Positions 34,404 through 44,806 of a DNA stretch of 64,000 nt are shown piece after piece. Position numbers and translations under genes: made by a program. The first letter of the stretch is position 1. Every line of letters begins with the position of its first letter. The DNA is taken from the NCBI GenBank assembly GCA_029449235.1, contig JANATG010000011.1, forward strand, positions 1,704,001 to 1,768,000, written 5' to 3'. Below the pieces are notes generated by a model. It did no database searches. It was not told where the DNA came from and saw only the letters and a list, made by a program, of their open reading frames with translations. Source of the DNA: Linnemannia schmuckeri (taxonomy: Eukaryota > Mortierellomycota > Mortierellomycetes > Mortierellales > Mortierellaceae).

Positions 34404-34829
34404 AAGTAAAGTAGCCTGGGGTGGGGAGTTCGGATTCCAGTTAGTAAACTCATTTTTTTCCAATTTTCGCCTTTGATGGTATGGTTATTGTGCAGTGTCT
34501 GCATGTGCGCGTGCGTTTATTCTTATCTGTGTGTCTTCTTTCCCTTTTGGAGAGAAAGACAAACAAAAGCAGTGGCCCAATTTCGACAATGCATTGCCGC
34601 ACCTCCAACTCACGAAAATGAAACCGAAGAAAAAAAGGAACGACCGCGATTTCTAAATTGAGGGAGCAATCAAGTCAAATACCAAGTAACCCTCGACTCA
34701 CCCGGTGCCATCAGTGATTCCAAACTCAATCAGTCTCGCTTTTTCAGTACACTTTTCGGTTTACTGGATGATCATGGCGCGAGATTTAGCGATCATCCAT
34801 AGCGGTTTGCCGCCGAGCGCCATTGAAAA

Positions 34830-35290
34830 GACGTTTCATTTTTTTTTCTTTTTTATGATTGAGGTTGCATCGACCAAGGGTGGAGGACCATGGTACGTGT
34901 CAGGCGACCAATTGTGCCTTTTTTTTGACATGTTTGCTTTTCAGAGCAAATCCATGTGAGACACTTCAACATCTCTTTTTCATACACCATCCCCTGGCTC
35001 TGCCCGCCAGGGGATCCATCCCCTTCTCCCACTGGCAGAATGCCAGCTCTCCAACCCATCCCTACCTGCTTCCCTTACCGCATTCGCCTTCACTTGCTCA
35101 CATGTGTACATTTCATTCATCAGCTGTAACCATCCCATTTCTCGCTCAACCACCAAGTCGATCACGTCCATCTTTATTCCACAAACGCATTATCTATTTC
35201 CTCTTCCTTTTACTTCCTCACATAAAGCTATCGTCCAAAACGGCGCCGACAGAGACTGGCGCGTACCATTCACCAATTAATATAACCGGC
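34830..35290. repeat. Dispersed repeat, copy 2 (related to 24690-25400)
   Basis: Ends with GTACCATTCACCAATTAATA at about 35267-35286, as copy 1 does at about 25359-25378. It directly abuts the integrase fragment at 35290. Confidence 0.6.
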
Positions 35291-35712
35291 GGGTGGGAAC
35301 CCTAACAAGGCACAGACGCAACATCTCCTTTGAAGTAAGTGACTCTGTCTACCTTGACTCGAAAAACATCAAGTCTCTCTCCATAACCAACACCGCCTCC
35401 AACAAGCTCCAACCACGATTTCTCGGACCTTTCAAAATCATCGAACGTCCTAGCCCTGCCAACTACAAGCTTGACTTACCGCCCAAGGCTCGTATCCGTC
35501 CCGTGTTCTACGTCTTCAAGCTTCGAAAACACGTTCCTCGCGATCCAGACCAATTCGTCAATCAAGATCAAGAAGAAACCGTACAAGAGTCCTTGATTTC
35601 CGACAACCCTACCTATTATCAAGCAGAATACGAGGTTGAAAAATGCCGTGAATTGTCACCCTTTTATTCACCACTTTCTTCCGACGCCTCCAAGGTCAGA
35701 GTTCCACTCTGA
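35290..35712 (+). pseudogene. Ty3/gypsy integrase C-terminal region with chromodomain remnant
   Basis: A 139-residue open stretch. It opens with FEVSDSVYLDSKNIKSLS, continues LQPRFLGPFKIIERPSPANY and PPKARIRPVFYVFKLRKHV. This is the GPF/Y-type C-terminal module of gypsy integrases. It ends with YQAEYEVEKCRELS, the start of a chromodomain that then degenerates. Integrase core, reverse transcriptase and protease are absent to the left, so this is a 5'-truncated remnant. Confidence 0.85.
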
Positions 35713-35714
35713 TA

Positions 35715-36050
35715 TGACGGTCGCGTGACGTCACATCATAGGTCCTGGGATTGAACCCCACCTTGACCTTTGGTTTTCGAGATCCTTCTTTGCTGACCAA
35801 TCAACTATAGAAACTCCTAGAAACCCATTAGCCCTCCTCTCACACCTATAAATACAACACAAAGATAACTAGATAGCTCGATAGTTCATAACTCACTTTA
35901 TTAAACAACACGCGTTAAAGAACAGTTGCTCCTTCACTTCCTTTCATCCGCCCTCGTCTTGTTGCACCGGCTCCCCTAAGCCCCGGTAGCTCCGACCCAG
36001 GAAGCTCCCCCAAGGGCTCGAATGATCGATCGATCCCACAACCTCAATCC
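35715..36050 (+). repeat. LTR-like segment B following the integrase remnant
   Basis: Starts shortly after the pol stop. It has a TATA-like ATAAATACAA (about 35850) and then the shared GTTCATAACTCAC and TTATTAAA blocks, plus CGCCCTCGTCTTGTTGCACC. Its position after pol and its TATA box fit a 3' LTR; exact ends and a target duplication are not visible. Confidence 0.55.
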
Positions 36051-36299
36051 GCTAGGATTTGGGCCGAATCTCCCCTTCACATAAATAGCTAGCATTACCT
36101 TAGCATCGTCCTTAGCTCCTTTTATTTCTCATTTTCATAAATATATATCATTTTCCCCATATATTTTATCTCCTTGTCTTGATGTCCATCTCCCGCTGGA
36201 CATTCATCTATCTTACCCTTCTCTTCTCACTCTTCCTACAAAAGTTTTCCACCCTGGGGCTCTCTCCTTCTTCCCCTTAGTCCTTTCCTGGTTGTACCT

Positions 36300-36600
36300 T
36301 TGATGCTCGTGCTGCATTTTCCCCATTGACAGTCACCCCATTCGTCTCCCAACCAAACAGACCTAGAACGCCATCAACTTTTCAGATCATTTTTCAAGTT
36401 GACTAAGCCCAACAGTCCTAGAAGATACAATAGGTTGCGCTGACTGCTCCTCACATATATAAATACTCGCACTTGGTAGTTAGATAGTTCTTTAGTTCAC
36501 AACGTACTCTATTAAAATACATGTGTAAATGAACACTTGTTCCTCCGTTCCCTCTTGTCCGCCCTCGTTGTTGCACCACCAGTCCCTGTTCGCCTGTCGA
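36300..36600 (+). repeat. LTR-like segment C
   Basis: Contains TATATAAATACTCG (about 36457-36470), then GTTAGATAGTTC, GTTCACAACG, TATTAAAATA and CGCCCTCGTTGTTGCACCA. Same block order as segment B, strongly diverged. It precedes another pol fragment. Confidence 0.5.
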
Positions 36601-36609
36601 CACCACATC

Positions 36610-37318
36610 TCCTGACGAACACACGTCAGCCCTTTCAGACTCTTCTACGGCATCGAGCCTCGAATCCCTCAAGATCCAGTCAGACCCTTTATCTTCGATT
36701 TTACAGACCCAAGCGATTTTCAAAAACATCGCAAGACGACGTTCCAAGAGATTAACCAACTCCGCGAAAAACATCTCCAGACGCAGCAATCGGCAGCAAA
36801 AGAGAATGGTCGAACGCCATTCGAACAGACACCTGTGAAAGACGGTCGAAAAAATGAGCGAAAGGAAAAAAAAATAAATAAACATCAACTCTTTCTTTCA
36901 CACTTTTTTTGAAGATTAGAAAGTTCATTCCTACACCAACCTACACCTTCCTCACAACAAAACTATCATCGAGCTTGTCACTACTTTTGATCCACTATTC
37001 CCACATCCACTCTCAGTTTACCTCTCACTAAAATTGTCTCACTTGTAAAAAAAAAAAAAAAAAAAACCATCAACTCTCTCTTTCACGCACCTAGTCGAGA
37101 AGTTAAAGTTTCAAGTCGGAGACTATGTCCTGGTCAAAAACTATGGCAAGAACAAGTTGGAGCCACATTGGTACGATCCTCTGCAAGTCGAACGCATTAC
37201 GTCCCTGTCCACTTACCAACTCTGTTGGGGCGACGGTGAAGTCAAGACGGATCTGGTCCATCAAGATCAGGTGAAGCTGGCCCATGCTCCCAATGACCCC
37301 TCCAAACGCATGGCCTGA
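36610..37318 (+). pseudogene. Ty3/gypsy integrase fragment split by an insertion
   Basis: The left part reads YGIEPRIPQDPVRPFIFDF then EINQLREKHLQTQQ (about 36640-36850). The right part reads FQVGDYVLVKNYGKNKLEP then WYDPLQVERIT and SDPSKRMA-like text to a TGA at 37317-37319 (about 37104-37318). Together they match the end of the core and the C-terminal domain of a gypsy integrase. The two parts are separated by the poly(A)-tailed insertion at 36902-37067. The frame continues past the TGA (CGA before a C-to-T change) for 60 residues. Confidence 0.75.
36902..37067 (+). mobile_element. Poly(A)-tailed retroposed insert with 19-bp target duplication
   Basis: The insert interrupts the integrase fragment. 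It ends in A20 (37047-37066) and is flanked by CATCAACTCTTTCTTTCAC (36883-36901) and CATCAACTCTCTCTTTCAC (37068-37086), identical but for one base. Poly(A) plus a long target duplication is the signature of LINE-machinery retroposition of an RNA. The 145-bp body has no coding frame or tRNA-like boxes that I recognise. Confidence 0.75.
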
Positions 37319-37539
37319 TTGGCAAGGACCAAGCACTCCATGGAAGCCTTGCGTCCCAATGGAGAAGACGGACTCCTAGAGGAGGATCCTCAGATACTCG
37401 AACAGCAACGAGTGGCCAACAGTCTCGCCCAACGCCAGTCAAACGAAGAACGACAACAGCTGTTACGGATCGGGTGCTATAAAGCGGCTACCCTTTTTAA
37501 TTGACGAGGTTAGAGTGTTGCCTATGCCCTCGGCAGCGC

Positions 37540-38300
37540 CTATTTAATGCTGGCAAGGACCTTGGAATAAAAATCACTCTTCAATCCCTTCACTCATTTT
37601 TTCGGCCGTCTTTTACGCAACAGCAGCAATGATAAGCTCCCCTCACCACCCCTGACACCCGTCATTCATGACATTGTTCACAATGAGCTCTTCAACGTCT
37701 TTCCGTCCTCTCTCGCCTCTGGCCTGCCACCTGACGGAGGTGATGCCATGTAAATTGAAACTGACCCTACAGTCGATCCTCCATTCCAACCTGTCATTCA
37801 CCTCTCCATCACCGAGCTCGACAAGCTCAGGAAACAGCTGGACGACTTACTCAGTAAAGGATTCTTCAAACCCTCTACCTTACCCTATGGCATCCCCGTC
37901 CTCTTTGTAAAAAAGAAGGTTGGCTCACCAAGAATATGTGTCGACTATAAATGACTGAACAGGATCGCCAGAACCAACACTCCCTTCCTCATATCAACGA
38001 ACTTATCGACAGATTTCGCGGCGCCCAATACTTTACCAAACTCGATCTTCTCTCTGGTTACTATCAACAATAGATCGCGAAGGAGGATATACACAAAACT
38101 GCATTTCAATGTCATTATGCTTGTCGCGATCCTGCCTACATCGCACCCGCAATGGACACAGCTGAAGAAGATGCCCGCACATACCGCCAACGAGCTCAAA
38201 AAAAGACCAACACCCCGCGTCGACAACGTCCTGTAGGCGGCCACCCTCCTCGTCGGCTTAATAATGGATGCTTTGCTTGCAATAAAGACCATTCAAGTAA
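37540..38300 (+). pseudogene. Ty3/gypsy reverse transcriptase fragment joined to a Gag zinc-knuckle region
   Basis: Pieces include HLSITELDKLRKQLDDLLSK, SKGFFKPSTLPYGIPVLFV, KKKVGSPRICVDYK then LNRI, and (next frame) INELIDRFRGAQYFTKLDL then LSGYYQQ and IAKEDIHKTAF. These are the N-terminal palm motifs of gypsy reverse transcriptase. After about 38130 the text changes to MDTAEEDARTYRQRAQKK and NNGCFACNKDHS, a Gag basic region and partial zinc knuckle. This is a rearranged junction, since Gag normally precedes pol. Several in-frame stops occur, each explainable by a C-to-T transition. Confidence 0.75.
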
Positions 38301-38370
38301 ATTCACTTTTACATCGCACCGTTTTCTTTGCCTTTTGTTGTCTTTCTGCATCTGGCACAAGTTATAATTA

Positions 38371-38403
<33 letters not shown>

Positions 38404-38950
38404 GCGGCTCAAGTCCTAGCGCGATGTTCAACGTGCGCGTCCGATTTAGTCTCCATTCAAGTTTCCAGAAATGACCTGTGATTACTCCTTCTCCAGGCAT
38501 GAATAATGAAGTCATTGAATAATTGCGTTGCGAAGAGTTCAGTTGACGGCATGGTTAACGATCGCCCCGGAACATGGGTCTATCATATACCGACCCCGCC
38601 TCGTCCCCTTGTGGTCCTCAAGAGTGTCTATCCTCTCTGTTGTCCTGTTGGAGTGTCGTATTGCTCTTCGATTCGGTGCTGACATCTGCAACGTCTCTCT
38701 GTGCGCAAGTTCTCCACCAAAGTAGACTGTGCTGTTTCCATGTCAGCCAGTGTCAACTCTGCTGGTTTCATGTCAACCACCTGACATTTTTGGTCGGCCA
38801 GGAACCTCCGTCTCTGTTGCTTCCATGTCAAGAGATCCCTCTTCCTCCTCCTCTTATGTGAACCGCTGAGTGCAATCGCTCGAGTCGCCTGCGGTCTGGA
38901 TACTTAAGAATCGGTCAAGTAAGAGACCGACTTTTCAAAGTCTAGTTTCT

Positions 38951-38988
<38 letters not shown>

Positions 38989-39940
38989 ATTTTAGGGTAA
39001 GGTAGCGCCCATGAGCGAATCCTTGTCGTCATTGAAATAAATACATTTTTTTTTTTTTTTTTAAAAAAAAGGAGTAAAAAGCGTGTAATGCTTGCGATTG
39101 AATCTTGAGGAATGGAGAAAAGAAAATGACAGGAAATGAAAGAAAAGAGAAAGCGAAAGACAGAAGGGGGAAGGTAATTGTCGAAAAAAAGCATATGGGG
39201 ACTACACCAGGCCGTAGAAGTAGGCGAGAACAAAAAATGACAGAAAATAAAACATGAGGTGCTGTTTTCGGTCTCCATTCTTTGTTCACACCAAGGCAAG
39301 GCATTGTTTGTATCCTGCTGGGCTAAGTCGTACTAGTGAAATGCGACTCGGGGCATAAAATCGAGAATAAAGCAAAACGGAACACAGGGCAGCGAATGAA
39401 GGAGAGATCATAGCACAGGTGCCATTAGAGATACCGCCCAATCAGACTCACTTCACTCTTTCTCTCTTGTTTCAGGACTTTTCCTCCATATGCTGTAACA
39501 AGGCACAAGGCACAAGGCACAACCGATGGTGAGTGAGAATGTCCGTGTTTTCGATCAGGTCCAGGCCATGCTGGCCCTCTTCTTTTTTTTTTTCTTTGGA
39601 GTTCTCAGTCGTTCAGTCTGTTACTGTTCTTCGAAATTAGTTCTCTCGGCGCACCGCCCCCCCTCCCCCCACTTCGTAAGCAACCAACGAACACTCTTCG
39701 ACCTTTGGAGGCTTCTGGAGTTGCAGTAGACCACTTGTACCCCTCTCTCTTTCTCTTCCCTCCTCAATAGTTCATCTCTTCTTTTCCTCACCCCCACGTC
39801 ATCTTTTCCTTTCTTTTCATTCTTTTTCTTCCTCTCATTCACATCTCTTCCCTCCTCATCTTTCCCTCCTCCTCATCCTTCCCTCCCCCACCCTACCCTC
39901 CCCACCCTCCCACTCATCATCAACTCAAACTCAAACAAGC
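38301..39940. other. Right edge of the repeat island; intergenic
   Basis: Long pure T-runs at 38373-38402, 38953-38987 and 39045-39062, the kind left by poly(A) tails of minus-strand retroposed sequences or grown by slippage. From about 39740 to 39935 the plus strand is pyrimidine-rich, forming the leader of the Sel1-repeat gene. No gene supported. Confidence 0.5.
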
Positions 39941-41328
39941 ATGACAAAAGAACAAGAAGACCCTCCACCACGACCCCTCCACCCGATCCGCCCAAGGACT
40001 CTTCAACCCATCCGCCCGGCCTACGCCACTCCTCCTTCCTACACCAATAACACTCCAGACTCACTCACTAGTCCTGACATTGTCCAGGTCACTATCTACC
40101 AGGATCCTGCCACAGGGAAAGAGATTGTATTTTGGGAGGATATCCTTGTCGCCTTTAAGGGGGCAATTAATATCCGACAGGGAACGAAAGTTCTTCCGTT
40201 TTTGAGAGGGAGTGATTTTAAAATGTATGTAGTTGTATCCCTTTTGTTCTTTGATGCTGTTCAAGATCGTTGCTGTAAACCTCACAAAGATGAACGAGAA
40301 TCTTACGATGTTTGTTGTTTGGTCTGTATATCCATAGCCTGGAGCCACTCAGGATTGCTGCAGTGCCGGACACGGTTCTGGATGTATACATGGAAGAAGC
40401 AGCAATGGCCATGTCCACAGTGAAGGCGGCCCTTGCAGAACTCCAAGCAACCGTCCAGGCAGCACTTGCAGAGCTCAGATCTGCACCTACACCACCAAAG
40501 CAGACCGCACCTCTATCAAAAGAGGACATAACAGAGCTGTGCAAGGAGGTCGCAACCACGTTATCCAAGGAGTTCAAAGTCACGCCCAAAACGCCTAGTT
40601 CACCTTCTGCACGCTATTCTATCAGAACTGCCAGTCCCGCGTACAGTAGCCAGGACGAGACTAAGGACCACATCGACATTTCTGACAACAGGGCCAGCTT
40701 GATGCCAACAGTAGCCACAGCAGCGACGCACAGATATGATGCCAGCCACCGCCTTTCGAAACTCGAACGCATGTTCCCAGAACTAGCCCCTTCAGCCCAT
40801 ACCCACAACGCCAGCTCCAACGCCAGTGCCGTCAGTCGTAGTAGTAGCAGCAGCAGCAACCACCAACGGACCTCTTCCGACTCGATGAGAATCTCCCCCT
40901 TCCTAGCCCGAACCCTCACAAAAGCCAAAGAAGGCTCTGTCAACTCCCAAGTGGCCCTTGCAGAAGCCTATAGGAACGGTACCGACGGCCTGTCCCAAAA
41001 CGACGAGGCGGCTTTCGCATGGTATACTGAAGCCGCAACCAGGGGCCATGCTGCTGCTCAGGTGATGGTGGGAGATTATTATAACGAGGGATTTGCGGTG
41101 AAGAAGGATTTCGCAAAGGCGTTGGAATGGTATTTGAGAGCGGCGAAGCAAGGAGATCCAACGGCTCAGAGTCATGTAGGGTATTATTATCGGATGGGGC
41201 AGGGGGTCAAGGTGGATAAAGTGAAGGCAATGGAGTGGTTCTTGAAGGCTGCTAATGGCGGGAGTCAGTATGCTAGAGTGCATTATGCATCGCTGAAGGC
41301 GGAGGGATATAGCGTTCATCCAAAATAA
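39941..41328 (+). CDS. Sel1-repeat protein with a conserved N-terminal module
   Basis: Two exons, 39941-40224 and 40338-41328 (donor GTATGT, acceptor CATAG, codon split AT|C), give 424 residues. Residues about 45-120 form an ordered-looking module (VQVTIYQDPATGKEIVFWED, GTKVLPFLRGSDFK, LEPLRIAAVPDTVLDVYM). A helical, Ala-rich stretch follows, then a Ser-rich linker. Three Sel1-like repeats close the protein at about 300-336, 337-372 and 373-408 (EAAFAWYTEAATRGHAAAQ; KALEWYLRAAKQGDPTAQ; KAMEWFLKAANGGSQYAR). Sel1 repeats are TPR-like helical pairs that scaffold signalling or quality-control complexes. Many Mucoromycota proteins combine a similar N-terminal module with Sel1 repeats; the partner is unknown. 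The 3' end converges on the serine dehydratase 258 bp away. Confidence 0.85.
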
Positions 41329-41586
41329 ATTAATGCAACGCCATCTTTCGAACGATATGAAACTGTAGATGGAAAACAAGCAATTGGATAAGGATAAAAT
41401 GTACATGGTTGTATTGAATAATGCAGAAAAAAAAAAGGTAAGAACCTACTAGAAGGGAGAAGAGAGGAGAGTGGTTGGAAGGATATGCTGCCTTTCGATA
41501 AGAATGCTACTAAAAAAATACTTCGAAAGGATCGAGATGGAATAGTGAGAGGAATGATTTGAAAAAAAAGGTGCAAGGAGAGAGAC

Positions 41587-42961
41587 TTAACAAACGGGAA
41601 CACAGACAGAGAGACCACCCTGGGAGGTCTCCTTGTACTTGGCCTGCATATCGTTACCAGTCTGACGCATCGTCTCAATGACCTGGTCAAGCGTAACTCT
41701 GTGGTGCCCATCACCGTTCAACGCCAATTGAGCAGCAGTAACAGCCTTGACAGCTCCGAGGGCATTGCGTTCAATACAGGGGATCTGAACCAACCCATCA
41801 ATAGGGTCACAGGTCAAACCCAAGTTGTGCTCCATTCCAATCTCGGCAGCGTTCTCGACCTGGCGGACAGTTCCTCCCATTACGGCCGCAAAGCCAGCAG
41901 ACGCCATTGAGCAGGCAACACCGACCTCTCCCTGACAACCCATCTCGGCGGCTGAGATCGAGGCACCACGCTTGTAGAGCATTCCAATGGCGGCAGTGGT
42001 GAGGATGAACTCCATAATGTCCTGCTCGGGGTTATCAGAGATGAACTCGAGGTAGTACTTAAGCACGGCAGGGATGACACCTGCAGCACCGTTGGTGGGC
42101 GCAGTAACAACACGTCCTCCAGCAGCGTTCTCCTCGTTGACAGCGATGGCATAGACGCTCAAGTAATCCAGAGCGGGGAGCATCAGACGCTTGACGGGAC
42201 GCTTGGGCAAGACCTTGTCAATTCCACGCTCCTGAGCCTGGTTGGTCAACGCATCCTTACTAGCTCCACTTCCATTGCTCTGCAAGACCTGGGTATCCTT
42301 ATAAAGTGGGGTGGTCGAGTAGAGACCCTTGAGCAACTTCTTGTAAAGCCCGGGAGCACGACGACGGACTCGCAGACGACCGGGCAACATCTCATCGGAC
42401 GAAAGACATCCGTTCTTGATCGCATTGTCCATGGTGTTCCAGATCGCAAACGTCTTTTCCCGAATCTCCTCTGCAGACCGCCACCGGAGCTCGTTCTCGT
42501 AGACCACCTGGGCAATCGTCATGTTCTCACGCTCGCAGAGCTGCAAGAGCTCGGTAGCGTTGCTGAAGGGCAACGCAGCAGTCGCCAGATCCTGGTTTCG
42601 GCGGGTCTGGGGGATGACCTTGTTGCTCTCCTTGTCATGCTCCCCCTTATAAAAAACGTTCTCTCCGTGGGCGAGCTGTGTGCGCTCGTTGACGACGAAG
42701 CCTCCTCCGATTGAAAAGTACTCATTGGTCGCCAGAAGGTCACCATTGTTGTCGAACGCGCAAAAGCGCATGCCGTTGGGGTGCTGAGGGAGAGATTCGA
42801 AATAGTGGAAGACGAGGTCCTTGGCGGGGTCGAAGCGAATCCGGTTAGTCGAGTCCAAAGTCAATGCCTTTTGATCGCCGATCGCCTTCAAGCGCGACTG
42901 GATCGTTGTCGTCTCTACAGTCTCGGGAGACTCTCCCTCCATTCCTAAATTAATGTACAAT

Positions 42962-43003
<42 letters not shown>

Positions 43004-43402
43004 GCGATTAGAAATCGATCGGCGAACACCTACATTCCCAGTTTTGCACAGACACAGCGTAAAAAAAAATCGTCAAGTTTTCTTTTCTTACCCATGAGGA
43101 TAGAATCGGGAGTGCCGTGTCCGATTCCGGTGAGAGCGAGGGATCCAAAGAGATCAATTCTAAGTGTAGAGACCTGAACAAGTCATATATATTCCACAAA
43201 TAATGGATTTTCATCGAGCCATGTTTTTGAAATATTGTCCAAGAATTGTGCGCAGGTTGAAAAGCAGCACGAAGGTGGAACAATAACAAAAAAATGACAA
43301 AAGAAAAGAGAGGAGGAGGGTAGAGGAGAGGAAAGGAGAGGAGAGAGAAGAAAAGCGGGAATAAGGTGTGAGTTGAATCACTCTTATTTCTGCCTTTGTT
43401 CA

Positions 43403-43436
<34 letters not shown>

Positions 43437-44806
43437 CATTTCTGTATGAAAGGGGTAGGATGGAAGTGAGTGGTTAACATACCTTGTCGAGGACGTTGTG
43501 CTCCTTGAGATCGGTGACAAAGATCTTTGCGGCACGCATGGGTCCGACTGTGTGACTACATATTGGACATGTATGTTCAATGAGAATGAGTGTTTGGGGT
43601 CGTTAGTTTTTTTTTTTTTTTTTTTGTATATGAAAGTGACTGTGAGAAGGAGGAGTGTGGGTGACAATGTGCTCTGAATCCAGCTGAGAAGCTGAGAGCG
43701 TCGTCAGAACGGGTTCGGAAATTCTTCTCACGACCACTGTCTGGCCAATCAGATCACAGACGAAATCCCCTGGGGCCACTTGCTCAACTCAGACCATGCA
43801 AGATGCAACGCAGGAAGAAAAAAAAAAAAAGTAGGTTTTGGCTTGTACATTACACCAGTACCGCTTCATCGCTTTTTATGTTTGTTTGGGCATAGGAGAC
43901 AAAAAGGGGTAGGAGTTGGGGTGGGGTAAGGCAGGGTCAAGGATCAAGAGTGGAAAGAGAGGGAAAGAAAAAACGGTGACCAGGTCTCTTTGCTTTGCCT
44001 CCTCTTGCTCCCAACAAAAAGTGATAGATCATACAAAAAAAGCCAAATAAAAAGAGAGTTGGCCGTAACACATGGTTGAGCTCTCGAAACATGCACGCGG
44101 ATACACGCGTGTACCCATCAATAGTCCTTATCCAAACCTGCACCTTTCTTCTCCCTTGTCTTTTGTCTTCCTCGTTCTCTCTCTCAGTATCATTCTTTGT
44201 CCTTGGATTGTAACGATCGTCCCCTTCCATCCCTCCTCGCAGCTGCATACAGACAGCAAAGTATGAAACCAGTGTAAAAAAAACAAGCATCCTGTCCTTA
44301 TTTCACAAAAACTCGCTTCTTATTCTCCCATCCCGAGTGGCGTTGGAGTAGTAACGAGAAAAGAAAAAGGCATTAGCTGACCACTGCGCCTCTCTTGACG
44401 CAGTCGTGCGAGTGTGTCCATGTGTGAATAAAAATATCTCTAATTCATACCTGGAAGAAGGACCGATACCGATAGAGAACAAGTCAAAGGTGGAGACGAC
44501 GGCGTGCTTGGTCTCTTCTTCAGGCTGGGCATCGTTGCGGCTGGATTCCTCTGGGGCGACGGGGTTGGGCACAGGGGTGGTCAGCGAGGGGTCCATGCGG
44601 CGAGCAGTGGTCGAGAAAAACGAGCTCTGGACTGCCTTGGTCAGGGTCAACATAGGGGCAGGGATAGACGCAGACGATCCTTGACGCCATGCGAAGGATG
44701 CCCCTGCCTTTGCTGCACGATAGTACGTGCTGTTGTTTTGGTGAAGACGGGTGGCCTGGTTGGAGAGACGAGGAATGAGAGAGCGTGCTCGAGTGAATGT
44801 CGACAT
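41587..44806 (-). CDS. L-serine dehydratase, single-chain [4Fe-4S] bacterial type, with mitochondrial presequence
   Basis: Exons 44451-44806, 43483-43555, 43092-43173 and 41587-42944 join in phase to 622 residues. The enzyme converts L-serine to pyruvate and ammonia with an iron-sulfur cluster, not pyridoxal phosphate. Visible motifs: SIGIGPSSSHTVGPMRAA, LFGSLALTGIGHGTPD, APTNGAAGVIPAVLKYY, EMGCQGEVGVACSM. Cys507, Cys549 and Cys560 are the likely cluster ligands; the chain ends in Cys622. The spacing (42, 11, 62) is as I recall for the crystallised Legionella single-chain enzyme, where the terminal Cys caps the cluster. The first 70 residues are Arg/Ser-rich without acidic residues and end FFSTTARRM, a typical mitochondrial targeting peptide. 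The bacterial family in a fungus suggests old transfer. Two introns contain long A-runs on the coding strand. Confidence 0.93.

Noticed and set aside
35740..35765. Minus-strand GGGGTTCAATCCC tRNA T-arm-like sequence in an LTR-like segment
   Set aside because: No other tRNA arms; probably part of the LTR region or chance.
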